Assembly (NCBI GenBank): GCA_902625725.1
Contig: CACOCY010000003.1
Location: forward strand, 82,905 to 146,904
Direction of reading: 5' to 3'
Source: an uncultured SAR116 cluster alpha proteobacterium
Lineage (GTDB): Bacteria > Pseudomonadota > Alphaproteobacteria > Puniceispirillales > Puniceispirillaceae
Length of the DNA: 64,000 nt
Shown here: positions 16,937 through 25,800 of the stretch, in pieces
How positions within the stretch are numbered: the first letter of the stretch is position 1
Layout: the number at the start of each line of letters is the position of its first letter
Position numbers and translations under genes: made by a program
The notes under the pieces: generated by a model
What the model was told of the DNA's origin: nothing
Seen by the model: the letters and a program-made list of their open reading frames with translations, nothing else
Databases searched by the model: none

Positions 16937-17060
16937 AATAAAAAAAGGACAGCACAGAGGCTGTCCAAGTTTAGGGAGAAAATATACGTATTTGTATAAA
17001 CGACTATTAATTCATAAGTTTAGTTTTTGTCTTCTTATTGTTCTAATTATGTTCAATTAG
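16937..17060 (-). ncRNA. sRNA-like element, copy C (best-preserved terminator)
   Basis: This is the third member of the intergenic family. The minus strand reads ATAATTAGAACAATAAG, GACAAAAACTAAACTT, AATAGTCGTTT, then TTTTCTCCCTAAA and the hairpin GGACAGCCTCTGTGCTGTCC (16947-16966), a perfect 7-bp stem, followed by seven T. It is the clearest Rho-independent terminator of the three. The element lies about 45 bases downstream of the chalcone-isomerase-like gene. The CUCCC block just before the terminator could pair with Shine-Dalgarno sequences of target mRNAs. Confidence 0.52.
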
Positions 17061-17105
17061 TGGAACAATATTTTTATAGGGTTAAAAATTTTAAAAAATA
17101 AATTA

Positions 17106-17633
17106 CTATTTATTTATTCCTAGCAATTCTTTCCTAAGCTCCGGCCTTGAAGTGGTCTCACCTAGCCAAATATCAATAAATGCTCTCGAAAATTGTTTAT
17201 CAACAACAGAACAGGTCTCCGTGTTTCCATAAAAAAAGGTTATTATACCCTCTGATTTCCAATGCACATATGGTTTGCTTCCTTCCTGCGCCGATTTGAT
17301 ACAACTATCCAAAAATGAAGCCCACTCAAGTATCGTATTTTCATCAGCAACATTTTGTCTTTCTATTTCTAGCAAAGATCTTTTGATTATCTTCTGTTTG
17401 GATAAATTGCGTTTATAGTCAAAGAATAAAATAAGACTGTTTTTTTTGGAGAAAGGTTTTTTACTAGAAAATAGCTGCACATCATAAATATCCCATACAA
17501 ATACCTTCAAACTACCCTTGCCAATAAATTTATAGGAATTTAGAAAGTTTTCTTCAGTAGACGAATATGCGTTTTGGGAAAAAAAGAGAAAACATAAAGC
17601 CGTTATGGCTGTTCTTAAGTACGATTTTCGCAT
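17106..17633 (-). CDS. Exported chalcone-isomerase-like protein
   Basis: This 175-residue protein has a signal peptide (TAITALCFLFFSQNAYS) and a chalcone isomerase-like domain. Characteristic features are GKGSLKVFVWDIYDVQLF near the N-terminus, SLILFFDYKRNLSKQKI, the FYGNTE strand and the C-terminal FIDIWLGETTSRPELRKELL motif typical of bacterial CHI-like periplasmic proteins. These are not expected to be flavonoid enzymes; fatty-acid binding is the usual suggestion. The ATG lies two bases after the stop of the upstream rhodanese gene, so the two are almost certainly co-translated. Copy C of the sRNA-like element follows. Confidence 0.78.
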   Translation of the reverse strand: MRKSYLRTAITALCFLFFSQNAYSSTEENFLNSYKFIGKGSLKVFVWDIYDVQLFSSKKPFSKKNSLILFFDYKRNLSKQKIIKRSLLEIERQNVADENTILEWASFLDSCIKSAQEGSKPYVHWKSEGIITFFYGNTETCSVVDKQFSRAFIDIWLGETTSRPELRKELLGINK

Positions 17634-17635
17634 CA

Positions 17636-18091
17636 CTATTGAATCATATCTTGATAATGTATGGTATCAAAACCACTCTCTTTCCATCCTTTAATTCCAT
17701 TCGAAAGATGGCTAACATTCTTGAATCCTAATTGATTAATTAGCGCATTTCCAAGTACATTAGTTCTGTTTCCTGTTCTACAATACAATACTATCGGTGT
17801 TTTTTCTGAAATAGCTACAGAACTAAACTTACTCTGAAATTCGGGGTGAATACTACCATTTTTCTGGAAAGCTGTTATCAATTTAGCCCCATCAATTATA
17901 CCAGTATCCAACCATTCTTCTGCACGACGAATATCAATTATTATAGCTCCATTTTGTTTGGCTTCAATTAATTGTTTCTCAGTAAGCGTTTTAAGCTGAT
18001 TATAATTGTTAGCTAGAGAAAGGCTCGAAATAGTTATAACTGCAAAAAGAGCTAAGACAGATACGATTAAAAATCTCATTATGTGGCTCAT
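17636..18091 (-). CDS. Exported rhodanese-domain protein
   Basis: This 151-residue protein has an N-terminal hydrophobic segment (FLIVSVLALFAVITISSLSLA) acting as signal peptide or anchor, then one rhodanese domain with the catalytic loop YCRTGNRT around an active-site cysteine. The preceding IIDIRRAEEW is the usual first motif. Rhodaneses transfer sulfane sulfur or sense redox state; a periplasmic single-domain form is often linked with stress. Its stop codon lies two bases before the start of the chalcone-isomerase-like gene. Confidence 0.85.
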   Translation of the reverse strand: MSHIMRFLIVSVLALFAVITISSLSLANNYNQLKTLTEKQLIEAKQNGAIIIDIRRAEEWLDTGIIDGAKLITAFQKNGSIHPEFQSKFSSVAISEKTPIVLYCRTGNRTNVLGNALINQLGFKNVSHLSNGIKGWKESGFDTIHYQDMIQ

Positions 18092-18096
18092 TGTAG

Positions 18097-18399
18097 TTAT
18101 CCCGATTTTTCCTGATGTATTACAGTGCCAGAGTATGCTTTACACACATTTTCTTCATCCAAACGAATACACAGATGTTCTATTAATTCAATCATATTGT
18201 GGGGGCCATTAACATAATCCATAAATGTGTCTATGGAGCTCCACTCGTTTACTACAAGCAGTTGGTCTTCTCTTGTATGTACAATACTATAAACATCCAA
18301 GCCAACAACGCCATCTGAACGACTTTTCACAATCAGGTCAGTGATCTCGTCGACAGCTCCATCTTTTGGGGTTATAGCGATTACGCTCATCATTTTCAT
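18097..18399 (-). CDS. Antibiotic biosynthesis monooxygenase (ABM/YgiN-like) domain protein
   Basis: This is a 100-residue single-domain protein with the dimeric alpha/beta-barrel pattern of the ABM superfamily: MSVIAITPKDGAVDEI, then LDVYSIVHT, LLVVNEWSSIDTFMDYVNG and the P-H-containing turn. Members include quinol monooxygenase YgiN, but many have no proven reaction. The ATG at 18399 has GGAG eight bases upstream. It ends five bases before the rhodanese gene, so this gene, the rhodanese and the chalcone-isomerase-like gene form a probable three-gene operon. Confidence 0.75.
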   Translation of the reverse strand: MKMMSVIAITPKDGAVDEITDLIVKSRSDGVVGLDVYSIVHTREDQLLVVNEWSSIDTFMDYVNGPHNMIELIEHLCIRLDEENVCKAYSGTVIHQEKSG

Positions 18400-18464
18400 A
18401 AATTTATCTCCAATGCTTTACTTACATTTTTTGCTGGGGAAACTCTCATATCATTTGTTTTTAT

Positions 18465-18722
18465 TTAAATTTTTGGGATTTTTCCTCGCCAATTGTCAAT
18501 CAGACCCAATACAAACAAAAGGTATCTAGTAGCAAAAAATATCGAAAAAAGCATTGCCGCGTCTACAATAATCCATATAAAAAGATTAAAGTTACCATTA
18601 CCTGTCGCATTAAATATTAACGGCAGGATAAACCTATCAACTATAAACGTCATAAACAGAAATGCCACTAAAATAGGTATCCCATTTCTTAAAATAAAAT
18701 TTTTATAAAAAAGTTTTCTCAT
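18465..18722 (-). CDS. Small membrane protein, unknown function
   Basis: This is an 85-residue protein with two long hydrophobic segments (about 16-36 and 46-68) and a basic C-terminus (NWRGKIPKI). I do not recognise a family; the size and layout fit the many small YrhK/DUF-type bacterial membrane proteins. I chose the ATG at 18722, preceded by GGATGG; an in-frame TTG four codons upstream is possible. It lies upstream of the ABM-rhodanese-CHI run on the same strand, with a 65-base gap. Confidence 0.5.
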   Translation of the reverse strand: MRKLFYKNFILRNGIPILVAFLFMTFIVDRFILPLIFNATGNGNFNLFIWIIVDAAMLFSIFFATRYLLFVLGLIDNWRGKIPKI

Positions 18723-18891
18723 TACACCATCCAAACGCGTTTCTTTGTTATTTTGAAAATAATTGTTATCTTTGTTTTCACAAAAATCTAATAACCAGCA
18801 AAAAGATATTAAATTTTGGGAGATTTTTTATGTTTGTAGGATAATAGAATTGGAGTTTTTACTAATTAATTACAATATGTCATGTAATTAA

Positions 18892-18981
18892 TGGCGGAGA
18901 GACGGGGATTCGAACCCCGGAGGGGCGTTAACCCCAACACGCTTTCCAGGCGTGCGCCTTAAACCACTCGGCCATCCCTCC
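18892..18981 (-). tRNA. tRNA-Ser (anticodon GGA), CCA encoded
   Basis: This is a 90-nt class II tRNA on the minus strand. The 5' acceptor strand GGAGGGA pairs with TCTCTCC (one G-U), followed by discriminator G and genome-encoded CCA. The anticodon arm is CACGC-CTGGAAA-GCGTG, giving anticodon GGA. The variable arm is long (GTTGGGGTTAACGCCCC region), as expected for serine, and the T arm contains GGTTCGAATCC. I see no integrase or repeated attachment site next to it. It decodes UCC and UCU. Confidence 0.95.
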
Positions 18982-19179
18982 ATTCTCTTCATAACCAAAT
19001 CATTAGTTCATATATCACATGTAAATGCATAGCACGATAACTACATGTCTTATGCAACTTATTTTTACACCTAATAGCTCTGACTTCATTTATAATTTAA
19101 TTATATTTGTAAAACTATTTGCTCACTTATAAACTTCATTTTTGTTGCATACAAATATTAAATTGAACAGTATGAATGT

Positions 19180-19548
19180 ATGATTAGATTTATATTGAAC
19201 ATATTATATATTTTGTTTTTTTTACTATCTTTTTGGTATTTTGTAACAGACAGACTGCAGCAGAAAGAAAGTGCAACTCTATTAGGGGAAACGTGGTTTA
19301 ATAATGCCCCTACTTCTCTTCAATTAGCCGAGGTTGTAATCGATAGATATATTGATCCGTGTAGTCTTATAAGCTTGCTGGGTTGCCCGTCGTTCTTGTG
19401 GCATCCCACAATATCTAGTATTCTTCAATTACCCACCTCTCTCTTTTTCTTCATCTTAGCGGTTTTTATTCTATTGTTAAATCACTGGTTACCGCGCAAA
19501 CGTGGGCGGAAATCAGGTTATAATTTATGGCGTGACGGCAGCCGCTAG
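19180..19548 (+). CDS. Hypothetical membrane protein convergent with lepA
   Basis: This 122-residue protein has hydrophobic segments at about 4-22 and 84-104, a polar middle containing the cysteine pair [10 protein letters not shown], and a strongly basic C-terminal end (PRKRGRKSG). I do not recognise a family. Two out-of-frame ATGs just upstream end within a few codons, so the ATG at 19180 is the first usable start, though it lacks a clear ribosome-binding site. The stop overlaps the 3' end of lepA by four bases in convergent orientation. It could be a small envelope protein. Confidence 0.5.
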   Translation: MIRFILNILYILFFLLSFWYFVTDRLQQKESATLLGETWFNNAPTSLQLAEVVIDRYIDPCSLISLLGCPSFLWHPTISSILQLPTSLFFFILAVFILLLNHWLPRKRGRKSGYNLWRDGSR

Positions 19549-21347
19549 TTGTCTCCCATCTTTAGCGCTTCGAAAAATGCGTTCTGGGGAATATCCACTT
19601 TTCCGAATTGGCGCATGCGTTTTTTACCCTCTTTTTGCTTATCCAGCAATTTACGTTTTCGTGAAACATCACCACCATAGCATTTTGCCGTAACGTCTTT
19701 TCTGAGGGCAGCTATCGTTTCACGGGCTATCACTTTACCACCTATTGCCGCTTGTAGAGCTACTTTATACATCTGACGTGGGATGAGCTCTTTTAATCTC
19801 AAACAGATTGCTCTACCTCTGCTCTCTGCTTGTTCACGATGTACAATCATAGATAATGCATCAACCGAGTCACCATTAACCAGTATTGAAACTTTTACTA
19901 AGTCGCCCTCTCTATAATCCGCAATCTGATAATCAAAACTAGCATAACCTCTGGTAATGGATTTCAATTTATCATAAAAATCAAAAACAACCTCATTTAG
20001 AGGCAGCCTGTAAACCACCATTGCTCTACTACCAGTGTATGTAAGATCTATTTGCTCACCTCTCCTTTCAGTACATAAAGTCAAAATCTGCCCGAGGTAT
20101 TCATCTGGTGACATTATTGTAGCCAAAATCCACGGCTCCGAAAGATTATTGATTTTTGTTACTTCTGGCATATCTGCTGGATTATGGAGTTTGGCAACCT
20201 TCCCGTCAGTAAGTTCAATCTCATAAACAACAGATGGTGCTGTTGAGATTAATTCTAGTCCAAATTCTCTACTTAAGCGCTCCGTGATTACTTCCATATG
20301 AAGTAAACCTAAAAAACCGCAACGGAAACCAAATCCAATTGCAGCAGAAGTTTCGGCCTCAAAAGAAAATGAGCTGTCATTGAGACTTAGCTTCTCAAGT
20401 GCTGTTCTTAGTTCCGGAAAATCGGCGCTATCAATTGGAAATAACCCGCAAAATACTACCGGAACAGACGGCTTAAAACCAGGAAGGATTTCAATACAGG
20501 GCCTACGGTCCTCTGTGATTGTATCTCCAACCTTGGCGTCAGAAACCGTTTTCACACCTGCATTAATAAACCCAACCTCACCTGGTCCCAATTCATCAAT
20601 GATAGTAGCTTTTGGGCCAAATATGCCAACCCTTTCAATAGTATGAGTTGCTCCTGTTGCACACATCCTGATTTTCATACCCTTTTTTAATACACCATCA
20701 CGAACCCGCACCAATGTCATAACTCCAAGATATGCATCATACCAACTATCAACAAGTAATGCTTTTAACGGTGCTTCCCTATTTCCTTCCGGTGGCGGTA
20801 AATTACGCACTAGTGCCTCTAACACTTTATCTATGCCAAGGCCTGTCTTTGCAGATATTGAAATTGCATCCTCTGCTGGAAGACCAACGACGTCTTCAAT
20901 TTGCGCTTTTATTCGTTCTGGTTCCGCTGATGGTAAATCCATTTTGTTCAGAACTACTACAATTTCATGGTCAACCTCGATTGCCTTATATACATTCGCC
21001 AATGTTTGTGCCTCGACTCCTTGGCTGGCATCTACAACAAGTAATGAGCCCTCACAGGCGGCAAGTGAGCGCGAGACCTCATAACCAAAATCAACATGGC
21101 CTGGCGTATCCATTAAATTTAATTGATACTCGTCTCCATTATTTGCCTTAAAAGAAAGACGAACTGTTTGAGCTTTTATAGTAATGCCTCTCTCTTTTTC
21201 AATGTCCATGTTATCCAACACCTGTTCAGACATTTCACGCTCAGTTAGTCCTCCACAAAATTGAATCAACCTATCAGCTAGAGTCGATTTTCCGTGATCA
21301 ATGTGGGCTACAATAGAAAAATTACGAATATGAGATATGGTACTCAT
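19545..21347 (-). CDS. lepA: Elongation factor 4 (back-translocating GTPase)
   Basis: This 600-residue GTPase binds ribosomes and promotes back-translocation or helps initiation and assembly under stress. The G domain shows G1 [10 protein letters not shown]2 around RGITIKAQ, G3 DTPGHVDF and G4 [13 protein letters not shown] domain II beta-barrel and the EF4-specific C-terminal domain follow, with [17 protein letters not shown] residues (here [22 protein letters not shown]) and the lysine-rich [20 protein letters not shown] end. The length is typical. It is monocistronic here, with a possible 56-residue reading frame immediately upstream on the same strand. Confidence 0.97.
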   Translation of the reverse strand: MSTISHIRNFSIVAHIDHGKSTLADRLIQFCGGLTEREMSEQVLDNMDIEKERGITIKAQTVRLSFKANNGDEYQLNLMDTPGHVDFGYEVSRSLAACEGSLLVVDASQGVEAQTLANVYKAIEVDHEIVVVLNKMDLPSAEPERIKAQIEDVVGLPAEDAISISAKTGLGIDKVLEALVRNLPPPEGNREAPLKALLVDSWYDAYLGVMTLVRVRDGVLKKGMKIRMCATGATHTIERVGIFGPKATIIDELGPGEVGFINAGVKTVSDAKVGDTITEDRRPCIEILPGFKPSVPVVFCGLFPIDSADFPELRTALEKLSLNDSSFSFEAETSAAIGFGFRCGFLGLLHMEVITERLSREFGLELISTAPSVVYEIELTDGKVAKLHNPADMPEVTKINNLSEPWILATIMSPDEYLGQILTLCTERRGEQIDLTYTGSRAMVVYRLPLNEVVFDFYDKLKSITRGYASFDYQIADYREGDLVKVSILVNGDSVDALSMIVHREQAESRGRAICLRLKELIPRQMYKVALQAAIGGKVIARETIAALRKDVTAKCYGGDVSRKRKLLDKQKEGKKRMRQFGKVDIPQNAFFEALKMGDN

Positions 21348-21373
21348 TTTTGAAGTTATTCTCCAATGTCATA

Positions 21374-21544
21374 TTAAATTCTACAAACAAATAAAAAAGA
21401 AGATGTTTTTCTGCAATTTGTGAGCTTACACTGGCAAATGCAAGCCCCTTCGATATTTTCTTTCATTATTTGATAAGCATATAAAGCATACCCTGTAAAA
21501 ATAAATAAAACTAACGTCATCAGCAATGATTTAATTAAAACCAT
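21374..21544 (-). CDS. Possible small membrane peptide with cysteine cluster
   Basis: This is a 56-codon ATG-started frame upstream of lepA. The peptide has one hydrophobic segment (about 2-23) followed by a cysteine-rich stretch, GACICQCKLTNCRK. No Shine-Dalgarno sequence precedes the ATG, so expression is uncertain. I report it because the cysteine-rich part is noticeably more G+C-rich than the surrounding intergenic DNA, but a chance frame cannot be excluded. Confidence 0.25.
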   Translation of the reverse strand: MVLIKSLLMTLVLFIFTGYALYAYQIMKENIEGACICQCKLTNCRKTSSFLFVCRI

Positions 21545-21639
21545 ATAAAAATTGGAAAAATTTATGATGAATCTTGACCGATATGTTTAGCATGGTAAAA
21601 GATGATCGATATATTATTTTAAAAGAACTGGTCACGATT

Positions 21640-23316
21640 ATGCGCTCCAAAATGCCGGTACATAAATACCAGCCGTTCCCACCAATCAATCTTACAGACA
21701 GAAACTGGCCAACAAGTGTTATTTCCAAGGCCCCAATATGGTGTTCCGTGGACCTAAGAGATGGAAATCAATCACTTATCGAGCCCATGGATAGCAGCCG
21801 AAAAATGAAAATGTTCCAGACACTTGTCAATATGGGCTTTAAGGAAATTGAAGTGGGGTTTCCATCTGCATCAGAAACAGATTTTAGATTTCTACGCGAA
21901 TTAATTGAGAATGGCCACATACCTGACGACGTAACAATACAAGTGCTAACTCAGGCACGCGAACATCTAATAGACAAAACTGTTGAATCTCTTGAGGGTG
22001 CTAACAAGGCAATTTTACATTTATATAATTCAACCTCAACCTTACAAAGACGTGTCGTTTTCAATTCTGATAGGAAAGGGGTGAAAGAAATTGCAACTGA
22101 TGGTGCTAAACTTGTTGCTGATAAACTTAGCAATTTAAGTTCAGAGACTAACATTAGATTACAATACTCCCCTGAGAGCTTTACGGGAACCGAGTTAGAA
22201 TACGCTTTAGAAGTATGTGAAAGTGTGCTCGAAATATGGGAGGCCTCAGAGGAGAATAAGGTTATTATTAATCTTCCTGCAACAGTGGAAATGTCCACGC
22301 CGAATATTTATGCAGATCAAATTGAGTGGATGCATCGAAATTTTTTAAGCAGAAATGCTGTGATTTTGTCACTTCACCCGCATAATGATAGAGGCACAGG
22401 GATTGCCGCAACAGAGTTCGGTTTGATGGCAGGCGCCGACCGAGTGGAGGGCACACTATTTGGCAATGGTGAACGCACAGGAAACGTAGATATTATTACC
22501 CTTGGACTAAATATGATGACCCAGGGAACAGACCCAAAACTTGATATATCTGACATTCAATCACTGGTTGAAGTTGCAGAATTCTGTAATCAAATTCCCG
22601 TACACCAACGTCACCCATATGCTGGACAATTAGTACATACTGCTTTCTCGGGCTCTCATCAAGATGCTATACGTAAGGGGATGGAGGCAAACAGCAAATC
22701 TAACGAAATATTGTGGCAAGTCCCTTATTTGCCTATTGACCCAGCCGATATTGGGCGTACTTATGAAGCAATTATTCGGGTAAATTCGCAGTCAGGAAAA
22801 GCCGGTTCTGCATGGTTATTAGAAACAGAACATCATGTAAGAATACCAAGGGCAATGGAGATAGAATTCAGCCAATTAGTGCAGGCAGAGGCAGATAATA
22901 GTGGAGCAGAAATAACGGCTCCTAAAATTTGGGAAATCTATAATAAATTTTATGTTAACGTAAGTAAGCCATTTGAATTAGTGTCATTCCAGTCCTTTCC
23001 AGTTTCCCGTTCTTCAGGAACAGAGCAGGTTTCAGCAGCCATAAACTATAAAGGAAAGGAATTCTCTTTCGTGGAAACTGGAAACGGTCCTGTTTCAGCT
23101 TTTGTAAATGGTTTTAGAAAAACTTTTGATTTATCATTTAGATTGGCTGATTTTGGACAGAACACACGTTCAAGCACCTCCCAAGCTGAGTCTGCTGCAT
23201 ACGTGGAACTAAAAGTGCCAGACGACAATGGAATATCGGTATTTGGAGCAGGTATTGATACCTCTATTACACAAGCGCCAATAAGAGCACTCATCTCAGC
23301 AATTAACAGAATTTAA
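21640..23316 (+). CDS. leuA: 2-isopropylmalate synthase (LeuA type 2)
   Basis: This enzyme condenses acetyl-CoA with 2-oxoisovalerate in the first committed step of leucine synthesis. The roughly 558-residue form from the ATG at 21640 matches the fungal/actinobacterial-like LeuA2 length. The catalytic TIM barrel shows DLRDGNQSL, the HPHNDRGTG metal-ligand motif and GNGERTGNVD. A C-terminal allosteric regulatory domain (about 430-558) would give leucine feedback control. Longer starts back to 21574 exist in frame but add residues not expected in the family; a second ATG at 21652 is also possible. The 5' region has no recognisable leader peptide or attenuator. Confidence 0.92.
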   Translation: MRSKMPVHKYQPFPPINLTDRNWPTSVISKAPIWCSVDLRDGNQSLIEPMDSSRKMKMFQTLVNMGFKEIEVGFPSASETDFRFLRELIENGHIPDDVTIQVLTQAREHLIDKTVESLEGANKAILHLYNSTSTLQRRVVFNSDRKGVKEIATDGAKLVADKLSNLSSETNIRLQYSPESFTGTELEYALEVCESVLEIWEASEENKVIINLPATVEMSTPNIYADQIEWMHRNFLSRNAVILSLHPHNDRGTGIAATEFGLMAGADRVEGTLFGNGERTGNVDIITLGLNMMTQGTDPKLDISDIQSLVEVAEFCNQIPVHQRHPYAGQLVHTAFSGSHQDAIRKGMEANSKSNEILWQVPYLPIDPADIGRTYEAIIRVNSQSGKAGSAWLLETEHHVRIPRAMEIEFSQLVQAEADNSGAEITAPKIWEIYNKFYVNVSKPFELVSFQSFPVSRSSGTEQVSAAINYKGKEFSFVETGNGPVSAFVNGFRKTFDLSFRLADFGQNTRSSTSQAESAAYVELKVPDDNGISVFGAGIDTSITQAPIRALISAINRI

Positions 23317-23387
23317 TACCGGATTTTACAATGATTTACCCTGTAAATACTTATTATTACTAAATATGAGATTTTTGTTTGTGGGTT

Positions 23388-25787
23388 TCAGCTCCTCAAT
23401 GTTGCTGAACATTGATTTTCAACAGATTTAACAATATCATCACTTATTTTTTGAAGCTCAACTTCTGTAAAAGTAGCATTGTCTGGAGTAAGCTGAACTT
23501 TTACTGCAATTGATTTTTTACCATCGGCAATTTCGGCACCCTTGTAAATATCAAAAATACCTACATCAGAAATGTGGTTTTTTGCAGCTACTTTTACGGC
23601 TTTTAGGAGCGAAGCAGCCGTAACATTTTGATCTAGAAGAAATGCGAAATCTCTTTCAACAGGCTGAAATGCTGAGAGTTTCAGTAGAGTGCGTGCAACC
23701 GTTTTCTTACGCGATAGAGGGACCGCACTAACGTTGCAATCAAATGCTGCAACAGGCACTTTAACGTCAAAATTATCAAGTATTTCTGGATGCAACATCC
23801 CAAAGCTGCCAATATCAGCTTTACCCAGCATCATCGTGCCAGATTGCCCTGGATGAAACCAATCTGGACCAGGCACTTTAATTTGAAGTGATTGTTGCGA
23901 TATAGAGAGAACTTCGCAAATTTGCTCCATTATTTTTTTTGCATCAAAAACATCAACAGCACGCGCATTATTTTGCCAGTCTCCAATATGATAGTCCCCG
24001 CTTAAAACCCCTGTGCAAGAGAGCATCTGGTCTGTCTCTTTTGTACCTTTAAACACAGGACCAATCTCAAACAAGCAAATATTCTTAACACCACGATTCA
24101 TATTTCGAGACAGTGCTTGTAGTAAATTCGGAATAATAGATGGTCGCATACAATCAAGTTCACTACTAATTGGATTTACTACCTTTAGTGCATCCCCTCC
24201 TCCATCAAATAATAAAGCATCTGACTGCGCCATAAATGAAAATGTGATTGCCTCCGTGAGACCAGCAGCTACTAGCATACGCCGAAGATAAATTGGCCTC
24301 AACTGTTCGTTAGAATAAGCTGGCTGAGCAACTACACTAGTTTTAGGAAGTGGTACCATTGGCAATTTATCATATCCTGCAATTCGGATTATTTCTTCTA
24401 CTAGATCTGCCTGTCCGTCTACATCATTTCGCCATGCAGGTGGCATTACGTCCCAGCTATCATTTTGTTTCTGCCTAACAATAAAACCTAAATTTTTTAG
24501 AATATTGGTCTGTTCTACATTTGGCAATTCAATGCCTGTCATTTTTTTAGTTGATTCAGGATTGAAGGTGATATTGCGCTTCCAATCTACACCCTTCCCC
24601 ACACTCACCTCATAGCTTATTTCACCACCACATATCTGCTGTACAAATCGTGCAATGTATCCAGATAACAAATCAGGGGACTCACCGTCTAATCCTCGCT
24701 CAAAGCGATATCTTGCTTCAGAATGAATATTTAAGCTACGACCAGTAGTAGCAACACTAATAGGGTCAAAAACAGCTATCTCCAAAAAAAGATTATTAGT
24801 GGAATCGTTTATTCCTGTTCTCTGTCCTCCCATAATACCCGCGATATCATCAGCACCATCTTCGTCTCCTATGACCAACATATCGGGTGTACATGCATAC
24901 TCTTTATCATTTAGAGCAACTATTTTTTCTTTATCTTCCGCTCGTCTTATAAAAAGCGTATCACCGCTGATTTTATCGGCATCAAAGGCATGTAATGGTC
25001 TACCCAAATCAATCATAATATAATTTGTAATATCTACCAGAGCAGAAATAGGCCGCTGACCAACTGCAATTAGCCTTTTTGCCATCCAAGCTGGACAATT
25101 TCTATTAGAAACGTTCCTAAAATATCTACCCGTTACTCTTGGGACAATTGCCTCACAATCTTTGGCTAAATGCCAATTAATTGGACTTTTAAACACGCCT
25201 TTACACTCTGTTGTATCCAAAGGCCTCAATTTACCAATGTTCGCTGCAGATAAATCACGGGCTATTCCCCTAACTCCTAAGCAATCTCCCCTATTAGGTG
25301 TTATTGCTATCTCAATTATTGGATCATTTAATTGTGCATATTCTATATAAGGAGTGCCTATTACTGCATCCTCTGCCAATTCAATTATACCATCGCTGTC
25401 TCCATCCAAAGCGAGCTCTGAAAAGGCACATAACATTCCGTTCGATTCCTGACCTCGTATGATACTTTTCTTTATAACTATATCAATACCTGGAACATAT
25501 GTGCCAACTGGAGCTAAAACTGTTTTTAAGCCAATACGGGCGTTTGGAGCACCACAAATGATCTGCAGAAGATTGCCATTTTCATCTACTGTACAAACCT
25601 GAAGTCTATCCGCTTCTGGATGAGGCTTTACATCTTTAATTTCAACTATTTTAAAATTAGACAGATTTTGCCTCGGGTCGCTCACACTCTCTACTTCGTG
25701 ACCTAATTTTATTAAACCCTCACAAATTTCGTTCAGCGAACAATTCGTATCCAAATGGTCACCTAACCAGTTAAGGGTGAATTTCAT
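23388..25787 (-). CDS. pheT: Phenylalanyl-tRNA synthetase beta subunit
   Basis: This is the 799-residue large subunit of the alpha2-beta2 PheRS that charges tRNA-Phe. It contains an N-terminal tRNA-binding OB fold (about 39-148), the B3/B4 editing domain (about 210-390), a B5 domain with metal-binding sequence VDGQADLVEEIIRIAGYDKLP, the catalytic-like module and the C-terminal ferredoxin-fold anticodon-binding domain (about 705-799, beginning KLSAFQPVERDFAF). The length is normal. It ends the thrS-infC-rpmI-rplT-pheS-pheT gene order, separated from pheS by 13 bases. Confidence 0.97.
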   Translation of the reverse strand: MKFTLNWLGDHLDTNCSLNEICEGLIKLGHEVESVSDPRQNLSNFKIVEIKDVKPHPEADRLQVCTVDENGNLLQIICGAPNARIGLKTVLAPVGTYVPGIDIVIKKSIIRGQESNGMLCAFSELALDGDSDGIIELAEDAVIGTPYIEYAQLNDPIIEIAITPNRGDCLGVRGIARDLSAANIGKLRPLDTTECKGVFKSPINWHLAKDCEAIVPRVTGRYFRNVSNRNCPAWMAKRLIAVGQRPISALVDITNYIMIDLGRPLHAFDADKISGDTLFIRRAEDKEKIVALNDKEYACTPDMLVIGDEDGADDIAGIMGGQRTGINDSTNNLFLEIAVFDPISVATTGRSLNIHSEARYRFERGLDGESPDLLSGYIARFVQQICGGEISYEVSVGKGVDWKRNITFNPESTKKMTGIELPNVEQTNILKNLGFIVRQKQNDSWDVMPPAWRNDVDGQADLVEEIIRIAGYDKLPMVPLPKTSVVAQPAYSNEQLRPIYLRRMLVAAGLTEAITFSFMAQSDALLFDGGGDALKVVNPISSELDCMRPSIIPNLLQALSRNMNRGVKNICLFEIGPVFKGTKETDQMLSCTGVLSGDYHIGDWQNNARAVDVFDAKKIMEQICEVLSISQQSLQIKVPGPDWFHPGQSGTMMLGKADIGSFGMLHPEILDNFDVKVPVAAFDCNVSAVPLSRKKTVARTLLKLSAFQPVERDFAFLLDQNVTAASLLKAVKVAAKNHISDVGIFDIYKGAEIADGKKSIAVKVQLTPDNATFTEVELQKISDDIVKSVENQCSATLRS

Positions 25788-25800
25788 TAGACAACTTCCC

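Noticed and set aside
18892..19179. tRNA-Ser 3' flank as an integration site
   Set aside because: I found no integrase gene, no duplicated tRNA 3' end and no composition change in the following kilobases.
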